Below are positions 1 to 6,351 of a stretch of DNA of 9,318 nucleotides, one piece after another. A program made the position numbers and the translations under genes. Source of the DNA: Candidatus Poribacteria bacterium. Its GTDB lineage: Bacteria > Poribacteria > WGA-4E > GCA-2687025. Location: the NCBI GenBank assembly GCA_002687025.1, contig NYZG01000287.1, positions 1 through 9,318 of the forward strand. The letters run 5' to 3'. Position 1 is the stretch's first letter; each line of letters begins with the position of its first letter. The notes under the pieces are model-generated. The model was not told the origin of the DNA, did no database searches, and was given only the letters and a program-made list of their open reading frames with translations.

Positions 1-58
1 CGAAGGCGTCCTTCAGCTTCGGATTCACGATAAAGCCGATGCGCCGCGGAGTCGCCAT
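1..58 (-). CDS. N-terminal fragment of a gene leaving the window; possible NAD kinase or lipid kinase
   Basis: Only the first 19 codons are visible, reading MATPRRIGFIVNPKLKDAF and continuing past the left edge. The motif hydrophobic-G-hydrophobic-V-N-P-x-x-K close to the N-terminus is what NAD kinases and the related diacylglycerol-kinase-like proteins show in their first beta strand and nucleotide loop. The K-x-x-A spacing slightly favours NAD kinase. The ATG (58 down to 56) shares its A with the TGA stop of the YqaA-like gene, so the two are probably translated by coupling from one mRNA. That a gene starts here is well supported by the overlap and the protein-like translation; the family call rests on about 15 residues and is tentative. 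Confidence 0.5.
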   Translation of the reverse strand, partial: MATPRRIGFIVNPKLKDAF

Positions 59-714
59 CACATCACCATCTTTACCACGATGAAGCCGCCGATGAGCAGC
101 ACGGTGAACACCACCACGAGCATGTCGAAATACCGGTCCACCCACGGCATGATCGCCGGACCGGCCACCCGGAGCAGGCCGCCCTCGATGAAGAACCGCG
201 CCCCGCGTCCGACACACGACGCCCCGATTAGGACGGGCAGCGCCACCGTTCCATTCCATCCCGCGAGTATCGTGAACACCTTGTAGGGTATCGGGGTGAA
301 GCCCGCGACCACGATGGCCACGAAGCCGTTCTCGCCGTATCTGGCGAGCACTTCCTCCACCTCGTGCGTGATGCCGTAGAACTCGAAGATCGCCCGACCC
401 ACGGTGCCATAGAGGAAGTAGCCGATCGCCCAGCCACCCACACCCCCTATGACGGAACCCAGAGTGCAGATGAACGCGAACCGCAACGCCCGCTTCGGCG
501 CCGAGGCGCCCAGAGGCAACAGCAACACGTCCGGCGGTATCGGGAAGAACGACGATTCCATCGCCGCGATCAGAAAGAGCCCCGCCGACGCGTGCCGCGA
601 TTCCGCCCGATCCTCGACCCACCCCTTCACACGCCGGACTTGGCGGAAGATTCCCCAGCCCTCCGTGTGAACGGTCGGGCCCGGCGCAACGTCGTTCGGT
701 GTCTCGCCTTCCAT
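58..714 (-). CDS. YqaA/DedA-type (VTT/SNARE-associated) integral membrane protein
   Basis: A 218-residue inner-membrane protein of the VTT/DedA superfamily, closest by eye to the YqaA branch. These proteins are linked to lipid scrambling or proton-dependent membrane homeostasis; the exact substrate is unknown. Visible features: a soluble basic N-terminus (1-42), a re-entrant-loop motif ESSFFPIPPDVLLLPLG (53-69), a Gly-rich segment with GYFLYG (98-103), a second re-entrant motif GFTPIPYKVFTILAG (138-152), GRGARFFIEGGLL (169-181), and a C-terminal transmembrane helix (about 197-216). The FTPIPYK form, instead of the FGRFxP of classical DedA, supports YqaA. The frame stays open upstream to an ATG at 849, but the ATG at 714 is chosen because a GGGAGG ribosome site lies 5 bases before it (725-720) and the 45 extra residues look non-coding. 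It overlaps the next gene by one base. Confidence 0.85.
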   Translation of the reverse strand: MEGETPNDVAPGPTVHTEGWGIFRQVRRVKGWVEDRAESRHASAGLFLIAAMESSFFPIPPDVLLLPLGASAPKRALRFAFICTLGSVIGGVGGWAIGYFLYGTVGRAIFEFYGITHEVEEVLARYGENGFVAIVVAGFTPIPYKVFTILAGWNGTVALPVLIGASCVGRGARFFIEGGLLRVAGPAIMPWVDRYFDMLVVVFTVLLIGGFIVVKMVM

Positions 715-719
715 CCACG

Positions 720-725
720 CCTCCC
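720..725 (-). promoter_or_regulatory. Ribosome binding site deciding the YqaA-like start
   Basis: On the minus strand GGGAGG is followed by five bases (CGTGG) and then ATG at 714. This near-perfect Shine-Dalgarno match is why the shorter start is preferred over the ATG at 849. Confidence 0.75.
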
Positions 726-740
726 AATGCCGACGGTACC

Positions 741-755
741 GGCGGAGAATCCGCC
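741..755. repeat. Perfect 6-bp inverted repeat with 3-base loop in the divergent intergenic region
   Basis: GGCGGA-GAA-TCCGCC can fold as a 6-bp stem with a GAA loop. It lies near the predicted 5' end of the YqaA-like transcript, between the candidate minus-strand promoter and the ribosome site, so it could be a leader hairpin or a small operator. There is no T-run beside it, so it is not a rho-independent terminator. The symmetry is seen directly; any role is inference. Confidence 0.35.
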
Positions 756-757
756 CT

Positions 758-787
758 ATGATGCAGTGGCGCGTCCGGGCGTGGCAA
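758..787 (-). promoter_or_regulatory. Candidate sigma70-type promoter for the YqaA-like gene
   Basis: On the minus strand TTGCCA (787-782, five of six matches to TTGACA) is separated by 18 bp from CATCAT (763-758, four of six matches to TATAAT). Transcription would begin near 751, giving a leader of about 37 bases that includes the 741-755 hairpin. The match is modest and could be chance in a 180-bp region. Confidence 0.3.
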
Positions 788-813
788 GCGTGGGAACGGC
801 GCGAACCCCTTCG

Positions 814-842
814 TTGACTGCGTTCGGCCGGGTCCGTATAAT
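814..842 (+). promoter_or_regulatory. Near-consensus sigma70-type promoter for the HtrA-led operon
   Basis: TTGACT at 814-819 and TATAAT at 837-842 are separated by exactly 17 bp, giving a five-of-six -35 and a six-of-six -10 element. Transcription would begin near 849-850, leaving a leader of about 46 bases before the ATG at 896. In such GC-rich DNA this AT-containing pair stands out. It faces the protease gene and the five tightly spaced genes behind it, suggesting strong housekeeping-type transcription of the operon. No operator is obvious within it. Confidence 0.75.
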
Positions 843-895
843 GCGGCATCGCCCTGCCCTTCGATCAGCGACGCCGTCGCGCGCGAGGATTCCTC

Positions 896-2341
896 ATGCA
901 AGCCGTCCGTCGGGAACGCTGCTGGGCGGGGATCGCGGCGGCAATCCTGCTGCTCGCTTCATGCTTGTCCGTTGCGAGGGCGCACGAGGCGGGGCAGGCG
1001 CTCTCGCCCGGCGCGGTTGTGCAGGCGTTCGAGTCCGCGCTCGTGGATGTCGTTCGCGAGAGCCGGGAGTCGGTGGTCGCCATACGCGCCCAGGACGTCA
1101 CGACGCCCGTGGCGGCCAGCCCGCGGCTGCAGGGACGCCGCATCCCTCACACGAGCGGGGCCGGCTTCTTCATCCATCCCGACGGCTACATCCTCACGAA
1201 CGACCACGTGGTGCACGACGCGGTCGACATCTACGTCACCCTGTCCGGCGGCGAGCGGCTCGAGGCGACGCTGACGGGCGCCGACGCGAACACCGACCTC
1301 GCCGTCATCAAGGTGGAACTGGACGAACCCGCCCGCGTGATGCCTCCCGGCGATTCGGACGCAGCGCAGGTGGGGCAATTCATCATCAGCCTCGGGAACC
1401 CTCTCAGCCTCGACTTCTCCGCGAACATCGGAATCATCAGCGCCAAGGGCCGAGGCGATCTCATCGGCGGCGGCGACAGCGACCTCATCCGCTATCAGGA
1501 CTTCATCCAGACCGACGCCTACATGAACCGTGGCAACAGCGGAGGCCCGCTCATCAACCTGCGGGGCGAGGCGATCGGCGTGAACTCGATGATCCGCACG
1601 CAGGGCCGCGACTCCGACGAATACATCGGACTCGGGTTCGCGATACCCATGAAGATCGCGGCTGCCGTGAGCGCGGACATCATCGAACACGGACACGTGA
1701 TCCGTGGGTGGCTGGGGATTTGGCTGGACCCGACGCCTGACGGAATCCTCGTCGAGAGGCTCGCGCCCAATTCGCCCGCGGAGGAGGCGGGCCTGCGTCC
1801 CCGAGATGTCATCACGGCGGTCGACGGTGTCCCGTTCCAAGGCGGCGACTCCCAGGCAGAAGCCGCTTTCAAGTGGGCGATTGCTACGGCTCCGTTGGGA
1901 GTGGAAATCCCCTTCGCGATACAGCGCAACGAGGTCTCACAGACCGTGGGCGTCGTCCTTCGACAGATGCCGCCCGAGGCCGCGGGCGGCGCGAGTCTGA
2001 CCTACCCGCTCGTGTCCGCGCTCGGAGTGCGCGTACGTCCCCTGCCGGCGGAGGCGGCCGCGGTGCACGGCTTCGACAAGGGTGACGAGGGACTCATCAT
2101 CGAGGCCGTCAGCGACGACGGCGTGGCCGTTGCGGCAGGCATTGCGCGCGGCGCGCTCATCGTCTCGGTCGGAGGCCTGACGGTGTATACGACCGAGTCA
2201 CTGGAAGCGACGCTGCGTCACGCCGCCGGGAGTTCGACCCGGCCGATCTCCGTCGAGATCAAGCTGCGCAACACGGCAGGAACGAAGAAGCTCGCGATAC
2301 CGTCCGAACCTTTCCGGAAGCTGCTCGAAGACAAAGACTAG
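896..2341 (+). CDS. HtrA/Do-like exported serine protease with PDZ domains
   Basis: A 481-residue Do/DegP-type protease (peptidase family S1C) that degrades or chaperones misfolded proteins outside the cytoplasm. The N-terminus is a signal sequence with a hydrophobic core at 12-23. Two exits are possible: signal peptidase I after ARA (29), or lipoprotein processing at Cys23 in the lipobox LASC. The trypsin-like domain (about 45-265) has a complete triad: His104 in TNDHVV, Asp134 in NTDLAVIKV and Ser215 in GNSGGP; GLGFAIPM (245-252) is also family-typical. A clear PDZ domain spans about 270-355 (GWLGIWL, then PNSPAEEAGLRPRDVI), and a second, divergent one about 375-460 (DDGVAVAAGIARGALIVSVGG). 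The length matches DegP/DegQ. The start is supported by GAGGA at 885-889, six bases upstream. It is the first gene after the strong promoter, 17 bp before the Gfo/Idh/MocA gene. Which of DegP, DegQ or DegS it parallels cannot be said, so no symbol is given. Confidence 0.95.
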   Translation: MQAVRRERCWAGIAAAILLLASCLSVARAHEAGQALSPGAVVQAFESALVDVVRESRESVVAIRAQDVTTPVAASPRLQGRRIPHTSGAGFFIHPDGYILTNDHVVHDAVDIYVTLSGGERLEATLTGADANTDLAVIKVELDEPARVMPPGDSDAAQVGQFIISLGNPLSLDFSANIGIISAKGRGDLIGGGDSDLIRYQDFIQTDAYMNRGNSGGPLINLRGEAIGVNSMIRTQGRDSDEYIGLGFAIPMKIAAAVSADIIEHGHVIRGWLGIWLDPTPDGILVERLAPNSPAEEAGLRPRDVITAVDGVPFQGGDSQAEAAFKWAIATAPLGVEIPFAIQRNEVSQTVGVVLRQMPPEAAGGASLTYPLVSALGVRVRPLPAEAAAVHGFDKGDEGLIIEAVSDDGVAVAAGIARGALIVSVGGLTVYTTESLEATLRHAAGSSTRPISVEIKLRNTAGTKKLAIPSEPFRKLLEDKD

Positions 2342-2358
2342 ACGCGGGAACATGGAAA

Positions 2359-3351
2359 ATGTCAGCGGCGACGAACAGACGACAGGTCGGCTTCGGCATC
2401 ATCGGGCTGGGGCGCCACGGCGAGCGTTACGCCAACCACACGCTTGCCGGCGACGCCCCCGACGCTCGGCTCGTAGCGGTGCAGCGGCGTGACGCCGGGC
2501 AGGGACGCGCATTTGCCGAGGAGAACGGCATTCGCTTTCACGCAGACGCCCAGACGCTGCTCGCGGACCCGGATGTCGACGCCGTCATTATCACGACGCC
2601 GACGAAGCAACACCTGCCGATGGCGGAGCTGGCCGTGGCCGCGGGCAAGCACATCCTGTGCGAGAAGCCGATGGCGCGCTCCGTGGCGGAATGCCGCGCG
2701 ATGCGCGACGCCGCGCGGAACGCCGGGCTCCAGGCCACTATAGGCCAGACGATGCGCTTCGCGCCGATACTCGGCGTCCTGCGCGAGAAGCTGCCCGAAG
2801 TCGGCGACCTCTACGCCCTGCACGCCTGCATGCGCCAGGAACGCTCGCCGACGGCGTGGCATATGGACCCGGACGTGGCGGGCGGCGGCGTGGTCGTCGA
2901 GGTGGGCGTCCACCTGTTCGACGCGGTGCGCTACCTGACCGGGCGCAACTTCACGCGCGTCTCGGGGGAGATGCGCGATACCTACGAAGCGGGCGTGGAG
3001 ACGTACGCCACCGGCATCGGATGGCTCGACGACGGCGCGACGTCCAGCTTCGAGATCGCGAAGACGGTGAACGGCCGCCTGTCGCGCTTCGAGGCGGTCG
3101 GCTCGGAAGGCGCGCTTGTTGCCAATCTCGCGACCAACACGCTCGAACGCATCCACGAGCGGGACGTCATTCCAATCGACGTTCCCGACAACATCCCGAC
3201 GATACCGATACTCGTGCAGGGGTTCTGTGAGGCGATACTGGACGGGTCTCCCGTGCCGGTGACGGCGGACGATGGGCTGCACACTCTCGCAGTGTGCGAA
3301 GCGTTCTACGCCTCCGTTCAGAGCGGCGTCGCCACGGACGTACGGACCTGA
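2359..3351 (+). CDS. Gfo/Idh/MocA family NAD(P)-dependent oxidoreductase
   Basis: A 330-residue cytoplasmic oxidoreductase of the glucose-fructose oxidoreductase / inositol dehydrogenase / MocA family, which oxidise or reduce a hydroxyl of sugars, inositols or their derivatives. The N-terminal Rossmann fold shows GFGIIGLGRHGERYA (11-25) as the dinucleotide loop. The family lysine motif CEKPMARS is at 101-108, with Lys103 the expected catalytic lysine. The C-terminal domain has GGGVVVEVGVHLFDAVRYL (175-193), with His185 and Asp188 in the usual active-site positions. The residue normally Asp at the start of the D-x-G-x-H motif is Glu181 here. Length is typical. Start: GGGAA at 2346-2350 lies eight bases before ATG 2359; an ATG at 2352 is out of frame. 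It follows the protease gene by 17 bp and precedes the enolase-superfamily gene by 31 bp. Inositol 2-dehydrogenase is one possible activity; the substrate cannot be read from the sequence. Confidence 0.92.
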   Translation: MSAATNRRQVGFGIIGLGRHGERYANHTLAGDAPDARLVAVQRRDAGQGRAFAEENGIRFHADAQTLLADPDVDAVIITTPTKQHLPMAELAVAAGKHILCEKPMARSVAECRAMRDAARNAGLQATIGQTMRFAPILGVLREKLPEVGDLYALHACMRQERSPTAWHMDPDVAGGGVVVEVGVHLFDAVRYLTGRNFTRVSGEMRDTYEAGVETYATGIGWLDDGATSSFEIAKTVNGRLSRFEAVGSEGALVANLATNTLERIHERDVIPIDVPDNIPTIPILVQGFCEAILDGSPVPVTADDGLHTLAVCEAFYASVQSGVATDVRT

Positions 3352-3382
3352 CACGTAGCGCACGAGCGAGGAAGACATCTCC

Positions 3383-4735
3383 ATGGCCAAGGACACGGAC
3401 ATTCGATTCCTCGATATCGAGTACGACTTCGAGGAATACCCCTATCGCACGCCGCTGAAGTTCGGCGGCGTGCCCACGGACAACTGCACGCTGTTCAACG
3501 TTCGGCTGCACGTGCAAACGCGCGACGGCAAGGAGGCCGTCGGTTTCGGGTCGATGCCTCTGGGGAACGTATGGGCGTTCCCACCGAGATTCGTGCCTGT
3601 CGATGCCAGCCTCTCGGCGATGAAGCTGCTCGCCATCCGCGCGGCGGAGGACACGCTGAGCTGGACGCTCTGCGCGCATCCCCTCGACCTGTCCGCGATG
3701 CTCGAGCCGCAGTTCAAGCGCCTGGCCGCCATCGTGTCCGACGACCTCGAACTCGACACGCCGATCCCGGACCTTTGCACGCTCGTCACGACCAGCCCCA
3801 TAGACGCCGCGATCCACGACGCCTTCGGCAAGGCGAACGGGATCAACAGCTACAACGCTCTCGGCCCCGAGTTCGTAGGCGACGACCTGGGCAGCTATCT
3901 CGCTCCCGAATTCGCCGGCAAGTACCTGGACGCCTACGTCTCCGAACGCCCTCAGCCGTCGATCCCTCTGTACCATCTCGTTGGCGCGCTCGACCCGCTG
4001 ACGGACGCGGACGTCAGCAAGCGACTCGAGGACGGCCTGCCGGAGACGCTGCCCGAGTGGATCGTCGCGGACGGGCTCACGCATCTGAAGGTGAAGCTCA
4101 ACGGCGACGACCTCGACTGGGACGTCGACCGGTTCCTGAGCGTGGATCGCATCACCGCGGAAACGCAGGCGCAGAGAGGCGTCACGGAGTGGCGCTACTC
4201 CGCCGACTTCAACGAGCAGTGCCAGGACGTGCAGTACCTGCTCGAGTTCCTCGCAAAGACGCAAGAGGGCGATGGGCAGGCATTCGGGCGGCTGGCGTAC
4301 ATCGAGCAGCCGACGGATCGTGATCTACGCGCCCATCCCGAGAACCGTATGCACAAGGCCGCGGAGATCAAGCCGGTCGTCATCGACGAGGCGCTTACAG
4401 ATCATGAGACGCTGCTTCTGGCGCGTGAGCAGGGGTATTCGGGGGTCGCGCTCAAGGCGTGCAAGGGGCAGACGGAGTCCCTGCTCATGGGCGCCGCCGC
4501 GATCGAGTACGGCATGTTCCTCGCGGTTCAGGATTTGACCTGTCCCGGGGCGTCGTTCCTCCACTCGGCGGGGTTGGCGGCGCGCGTTCCCGGTGTGACG
4601 GCCATCGAGGGCAACGGGCGGCAATACTGCCCCGCGGCGAACGAAGCGTGGAAGGACGACTTCCCCTCCATATTCGAGATCACCGACGGCACGGTAGGCA
4701 CGCATGTCTTGACCGGTCCCGGTCTGGGACACTAG
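3383..4735 (+). CDS. Enolase-superfamily protein (mandelate racemase / muconate lactonizing enzyme type)
   Basis: A 450-residue member of the enolase superfamily, whose enzymes abstract a proton alpha to a Mg2+-bound carboxylate, typically dehydrating or racemising sugar acids. The N-terminal capping domain covers about 1-150 (SPIDAAIHDAFGKANG at 138-153 is typical). The barrel has the paired lysines LKVKLNG (Lys236, Lys238), probable metal ligands Asp275 in SADFNEQ, Glu308 in YIEQP and Asp335 or Glu336 in VIDEAL, and a lysine on the opposite face at ALKACKGQ (Lys358, perhaps Lys361). A lysine on each side resembles the muconate-lactonizing/epimerase subgroup more than mandelate racemase, which uses a His-Asp pair. 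The protein is longer than the usual 350-400 residues, with extra sequence around 155-235. AGGA at 3369-3372 precedes the start by ten bases. Neighbouring sugar oxidoreductases suggest a sugar-acid substrate, by inference only. Confidence 0.85.
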   Translation: MAKDTDIRFLDIEYDFEEYPYRTPLKFGGVPTDNCTLFNVRLHVQTRDGKEAVGFGSMPLGNVWAFPPRFVPVDASLSAMKLLAIRAAEDTLSWTLCAHPLDLSAMLEPQFKRLAAIVSDDLELDTPIPDLCTLVTTSPIDAAIHDAFGKANGINSYNALGPEFVGDDLGSYLAPEFAGKYLDAYVSERPQPSIPLYHLVGALDPLTDADVSKRLEDGLPETLPEWIVADGLTHLKVKLNGDDLDWDVDRFLSVDRITAETQAQRGVTEWRYSADFNEQCQDVQYLLEFLAKTQEGDGQAFGRLAYIEQPTDRDLRAHPENRMHKAAEIKPVVIDEALTDHETLLLAREQGYSGVALKACKGQTESLLMGAAAIEYGMFLAVQDLTCPGASFLHSAGLAARVPGVTAIEGNGRQYCPAANEAWKDDFPSIFEITDGTVGTHVLTGPGLGH

Positions 4736-4755
4736 ACGGCGGATCGCCCACAGCC

Positions 4756-6351
4756 ATGCGTATCACTGCCGCCGTCTCCGGGATTCGAGCCACCGTTCGC
4801 CGTGTGCGCGGCTTCGTGCCCGACACGGCGTTCTCGATCGCCGTGACCGCGGTCTTCCTCGTGGTCGGAGCCGTCACGGCGTCGCGCCATGAGATGTGGC
4901 GCGACGAGATACAGGCGTGGCTCCTCGCCCGCGACAGCACGGGCCCCATCGACCTGTTTCGCCATCTGAAGTACGAAGGCCACCCTGGGCTCTGGCATCT
5001 CAGCCTGATGCCGCTGACTCGGCTCACGTGGAATCCCGCCATCATGCAGGCGTTCCACCTGCTGATCGCTGCGGCGGCCGTGTACGTGTTCTGCGCGAAA
5101 TCGCCTTTCACGCGGTTGCAGAAGGCCCTGTTCGCCTTCGGGTATTTCACGCTCTACGAGTACGCCATCCTCTGCCGGAACTACGGCGTGGGGATGCTGC
5201 TGCTCTGTCTCTTTGCCGTGGCGTACCGGGAACGCGTGGAACGGCCGCTGAGACCCGCGATCGCTCTGGCCCTGCTGGCGCATACGAGCGTGCACGCCCT
5301 GATCGTCACCATCGCACTGCTGGGCGCGCTCTTTCTCGACCACGTCCTGCGTTCCCTGACGGATCGGGAGAACGCGCCTCTGCGTCGCGCGCGCGTTTGG
5401 GTGTCGCTGCTTGTCGTCGTGGCGGGGATCGGCACGTCGGCGCTGCAACTGAATCCGCCGGCGGGCACAGGGTTTGCGGAAGGGTGGAAGACGGCATACG
5501 TACGCGGTGAGGCGGAGAAGGCGGTCAAACTCGTGACGCACGCATATCTGCCCGTCCCGGAGACGAAGCGTGGGTTCTGGGGCAGCCATCGACTTGGGCG
5601 GAAAGACTGGTTCGCGGGAGAGTTCTACAACCGTCACCGCTTCGGCGTCGCCGTGGGTCTCGTCGCGCTGTTCGCGATGACGCTCCTGACGCGACCCGCC
5701 GCGTTCGCCGCGTTCGGCGTGGGGACGGTCGGCCTGCTCACGTTCTTCTACGTCAAGTACTTCGGGAGCATGCGGCACCACGGCTTCCTGTATCTGGCGT
5801 TGATTACCGCGCTGTGGATCGGGCGCTCTGCGTGGGCGTCGTGGCGCGGGGCCTGGGCATTTGCCGACCGGTGGCTGTGGCGCGTTGGGAGCGTCGCGCT
5901 GACGGGAATCCTGGTCGTGCAGGCGTGGGGTGGCGTCACGGCGGCCCGCATGGAGCGGGAGCACGTCTTCTCGCACGCCAAGAACCTCGCCGAGTATATG
6001 CGCGAGAACGGCCTGACGGATCACGTCATCATCGGTCAGTACGACCCGGCCGCCAGCGCAGTGCTGGGATACCTGCGCAAGGACCGCTTCTACTACACGA
6101 ACGGGGCGCGTTTCGACTCCTTCATCGTCTGGGATCAAGCGCGCAAGGAGATCGCGTCCGACGATCAGGTCGTTGCGGCCGCGCGAGAGTTGGCGGACGA
6201 TACGCTGGTCGTCCGTAACGTCGTCTGGCCGGAGGAGAGCCGGGCGCGGCACGGAGTGGAGGAGCTCACGCGCTTCACCGGCGCGACGGTGAACACGGAG
6301 GACTTCTTCCTTTATCGGATTAGGACCGAGGAGGCCCACAGTGGACCGTAA
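4756..6351 (+). CDS. Polytopic membrane protein resembling GT39/ArnT-type (GT-C) glycosyltransferases
   Basis: A 531-residue protein with about ten hydrophobic segments (near 24-41, 98-113, 122-138, 144-157, 166-195 as two, 213-231, 296-312, 315-333, 343-356 and 375-391). After the first transmembrane helix comes MWRDEIQAWLLARD (47-60); the acidic pair Asp50-Glu51 in the first external loop is where GT-C enzymes such as ArnT and protein mannosyltransferases have catalytic or metal-binding acids. HPGLWHLSLMP (76-86) is another familiar element of that loop. The C-terminal 130 residues (about 400-531) form a soluble, probably extracytoplasmic domain. Such enzymes move a sugar from a lipid-linked donor to lipid A, protein or polymer. 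The ATG at 4756 is chosen because the frame upstream lies inside the previous gene; its ribosome site is weak (GCGGA, 12 bases away), so coupling to upstream translation is likely. Its end overlaps the next start by 11 bases. Specific function unknown. Confidence 0.75.
   Translation: MRITAAVSGIRATVRRVRGFVPDTAFSIAVTAVFLVVGAVTASRHEMWRDEIQAWLLARDSTGPIDLFRHLKYEGHPGLWHLSLMPLTRLTWNPAIMQAFHLLIAAAAVYVFCAKSPFTRLQKALFAFGYFTLYEYAILCRNYGVGMLLLCLFAVAYRERVERPLRPAIALALLAHTSVHALIVTIALLGALFLDHVLRSLTDRENAPLRRARVWVSLLVVVAGIGTSALQLNPPAGTGFAEGWKTAYVRGEAEKAVKLVTHAYLPVPETKRGFWGSHRLGRKDWFAGEFYNRHRFGVAVGLVALFAMTLLTRPAAFAAFGVGTVGLLTFFYVKYFGSMRHHGFLYLALITALWIGRSAWASWRGAWAFADRWLWRVGSVALTGILVVQAWGGVTAARMEREHVFSHAKNLAEYMRENGLTDHVIIGQYDPAASAVLGYLRKDRFYYTNGARFDSFIVWDQARKEIASDDQVVAAARELADDTLVVRNVVWPEESRARHGVEELTRFTGATVNTEDFFLYRIRTEEAHSGP
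6328..6334 (+). promoter_or_regulatory. Ribosome binding site deciding a GTG start for the PhyH-type gene
   Basis: GAGGAGG is followed by six bases and GTG at 6341. This strong site lies inside the end of the membrane-protein gene and fixes an 11-bp overlap between the two genes. Confidence 0.8.

Noticed and set aside
715..849. 45-residue N-terminal extension of the YqaA-like protein from ATG 849
   Set aside because: The translation is Arg/His-rich and unlike the family, and ATG 714 has a much better ribosome site.
364..1740. Long plus-strand frame overlapping both the YqaA-like and HtrA genes
   Set aside because: Arg-rich low-complexity translation with no domain; it runs through two well supported genes in other frames or strand.
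959..1840. Long minus-strand frame opposite the HtrA gene
   Set aside because: Composition is typical of an antisense shadow, and the plus-strand frame has a complete catalytic triad and PDZ motifs.
2362..4264. Two long minus-strand frames opposite the Gfo/Idh/MocA and enolase-superfamily genes
   Set aside because: No recognisable motifs, Arg/Val/Asp/His-rich shadow composition, and plus-strand genes with family motifs occupy the same DNA.
4459..4755. 99-codon upstream extension of the membrane-protein frame
   Set aside because: It overlaps the enolase-superfamily gene out of frame and is not protein-like; ATG 4756 directly precedes the basic N-terminus and first transmembrane helix.
4732..6339. 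A 535-codon open frame on the minus strand opposite the membrane-protein gene
   Set aside because: It is rich in Arg, His, Glu and Gln with no hydrophobic core or known motif, as expected for the antisense of a GC-rich gene; the plus strand encodes a convincing membrane protein.
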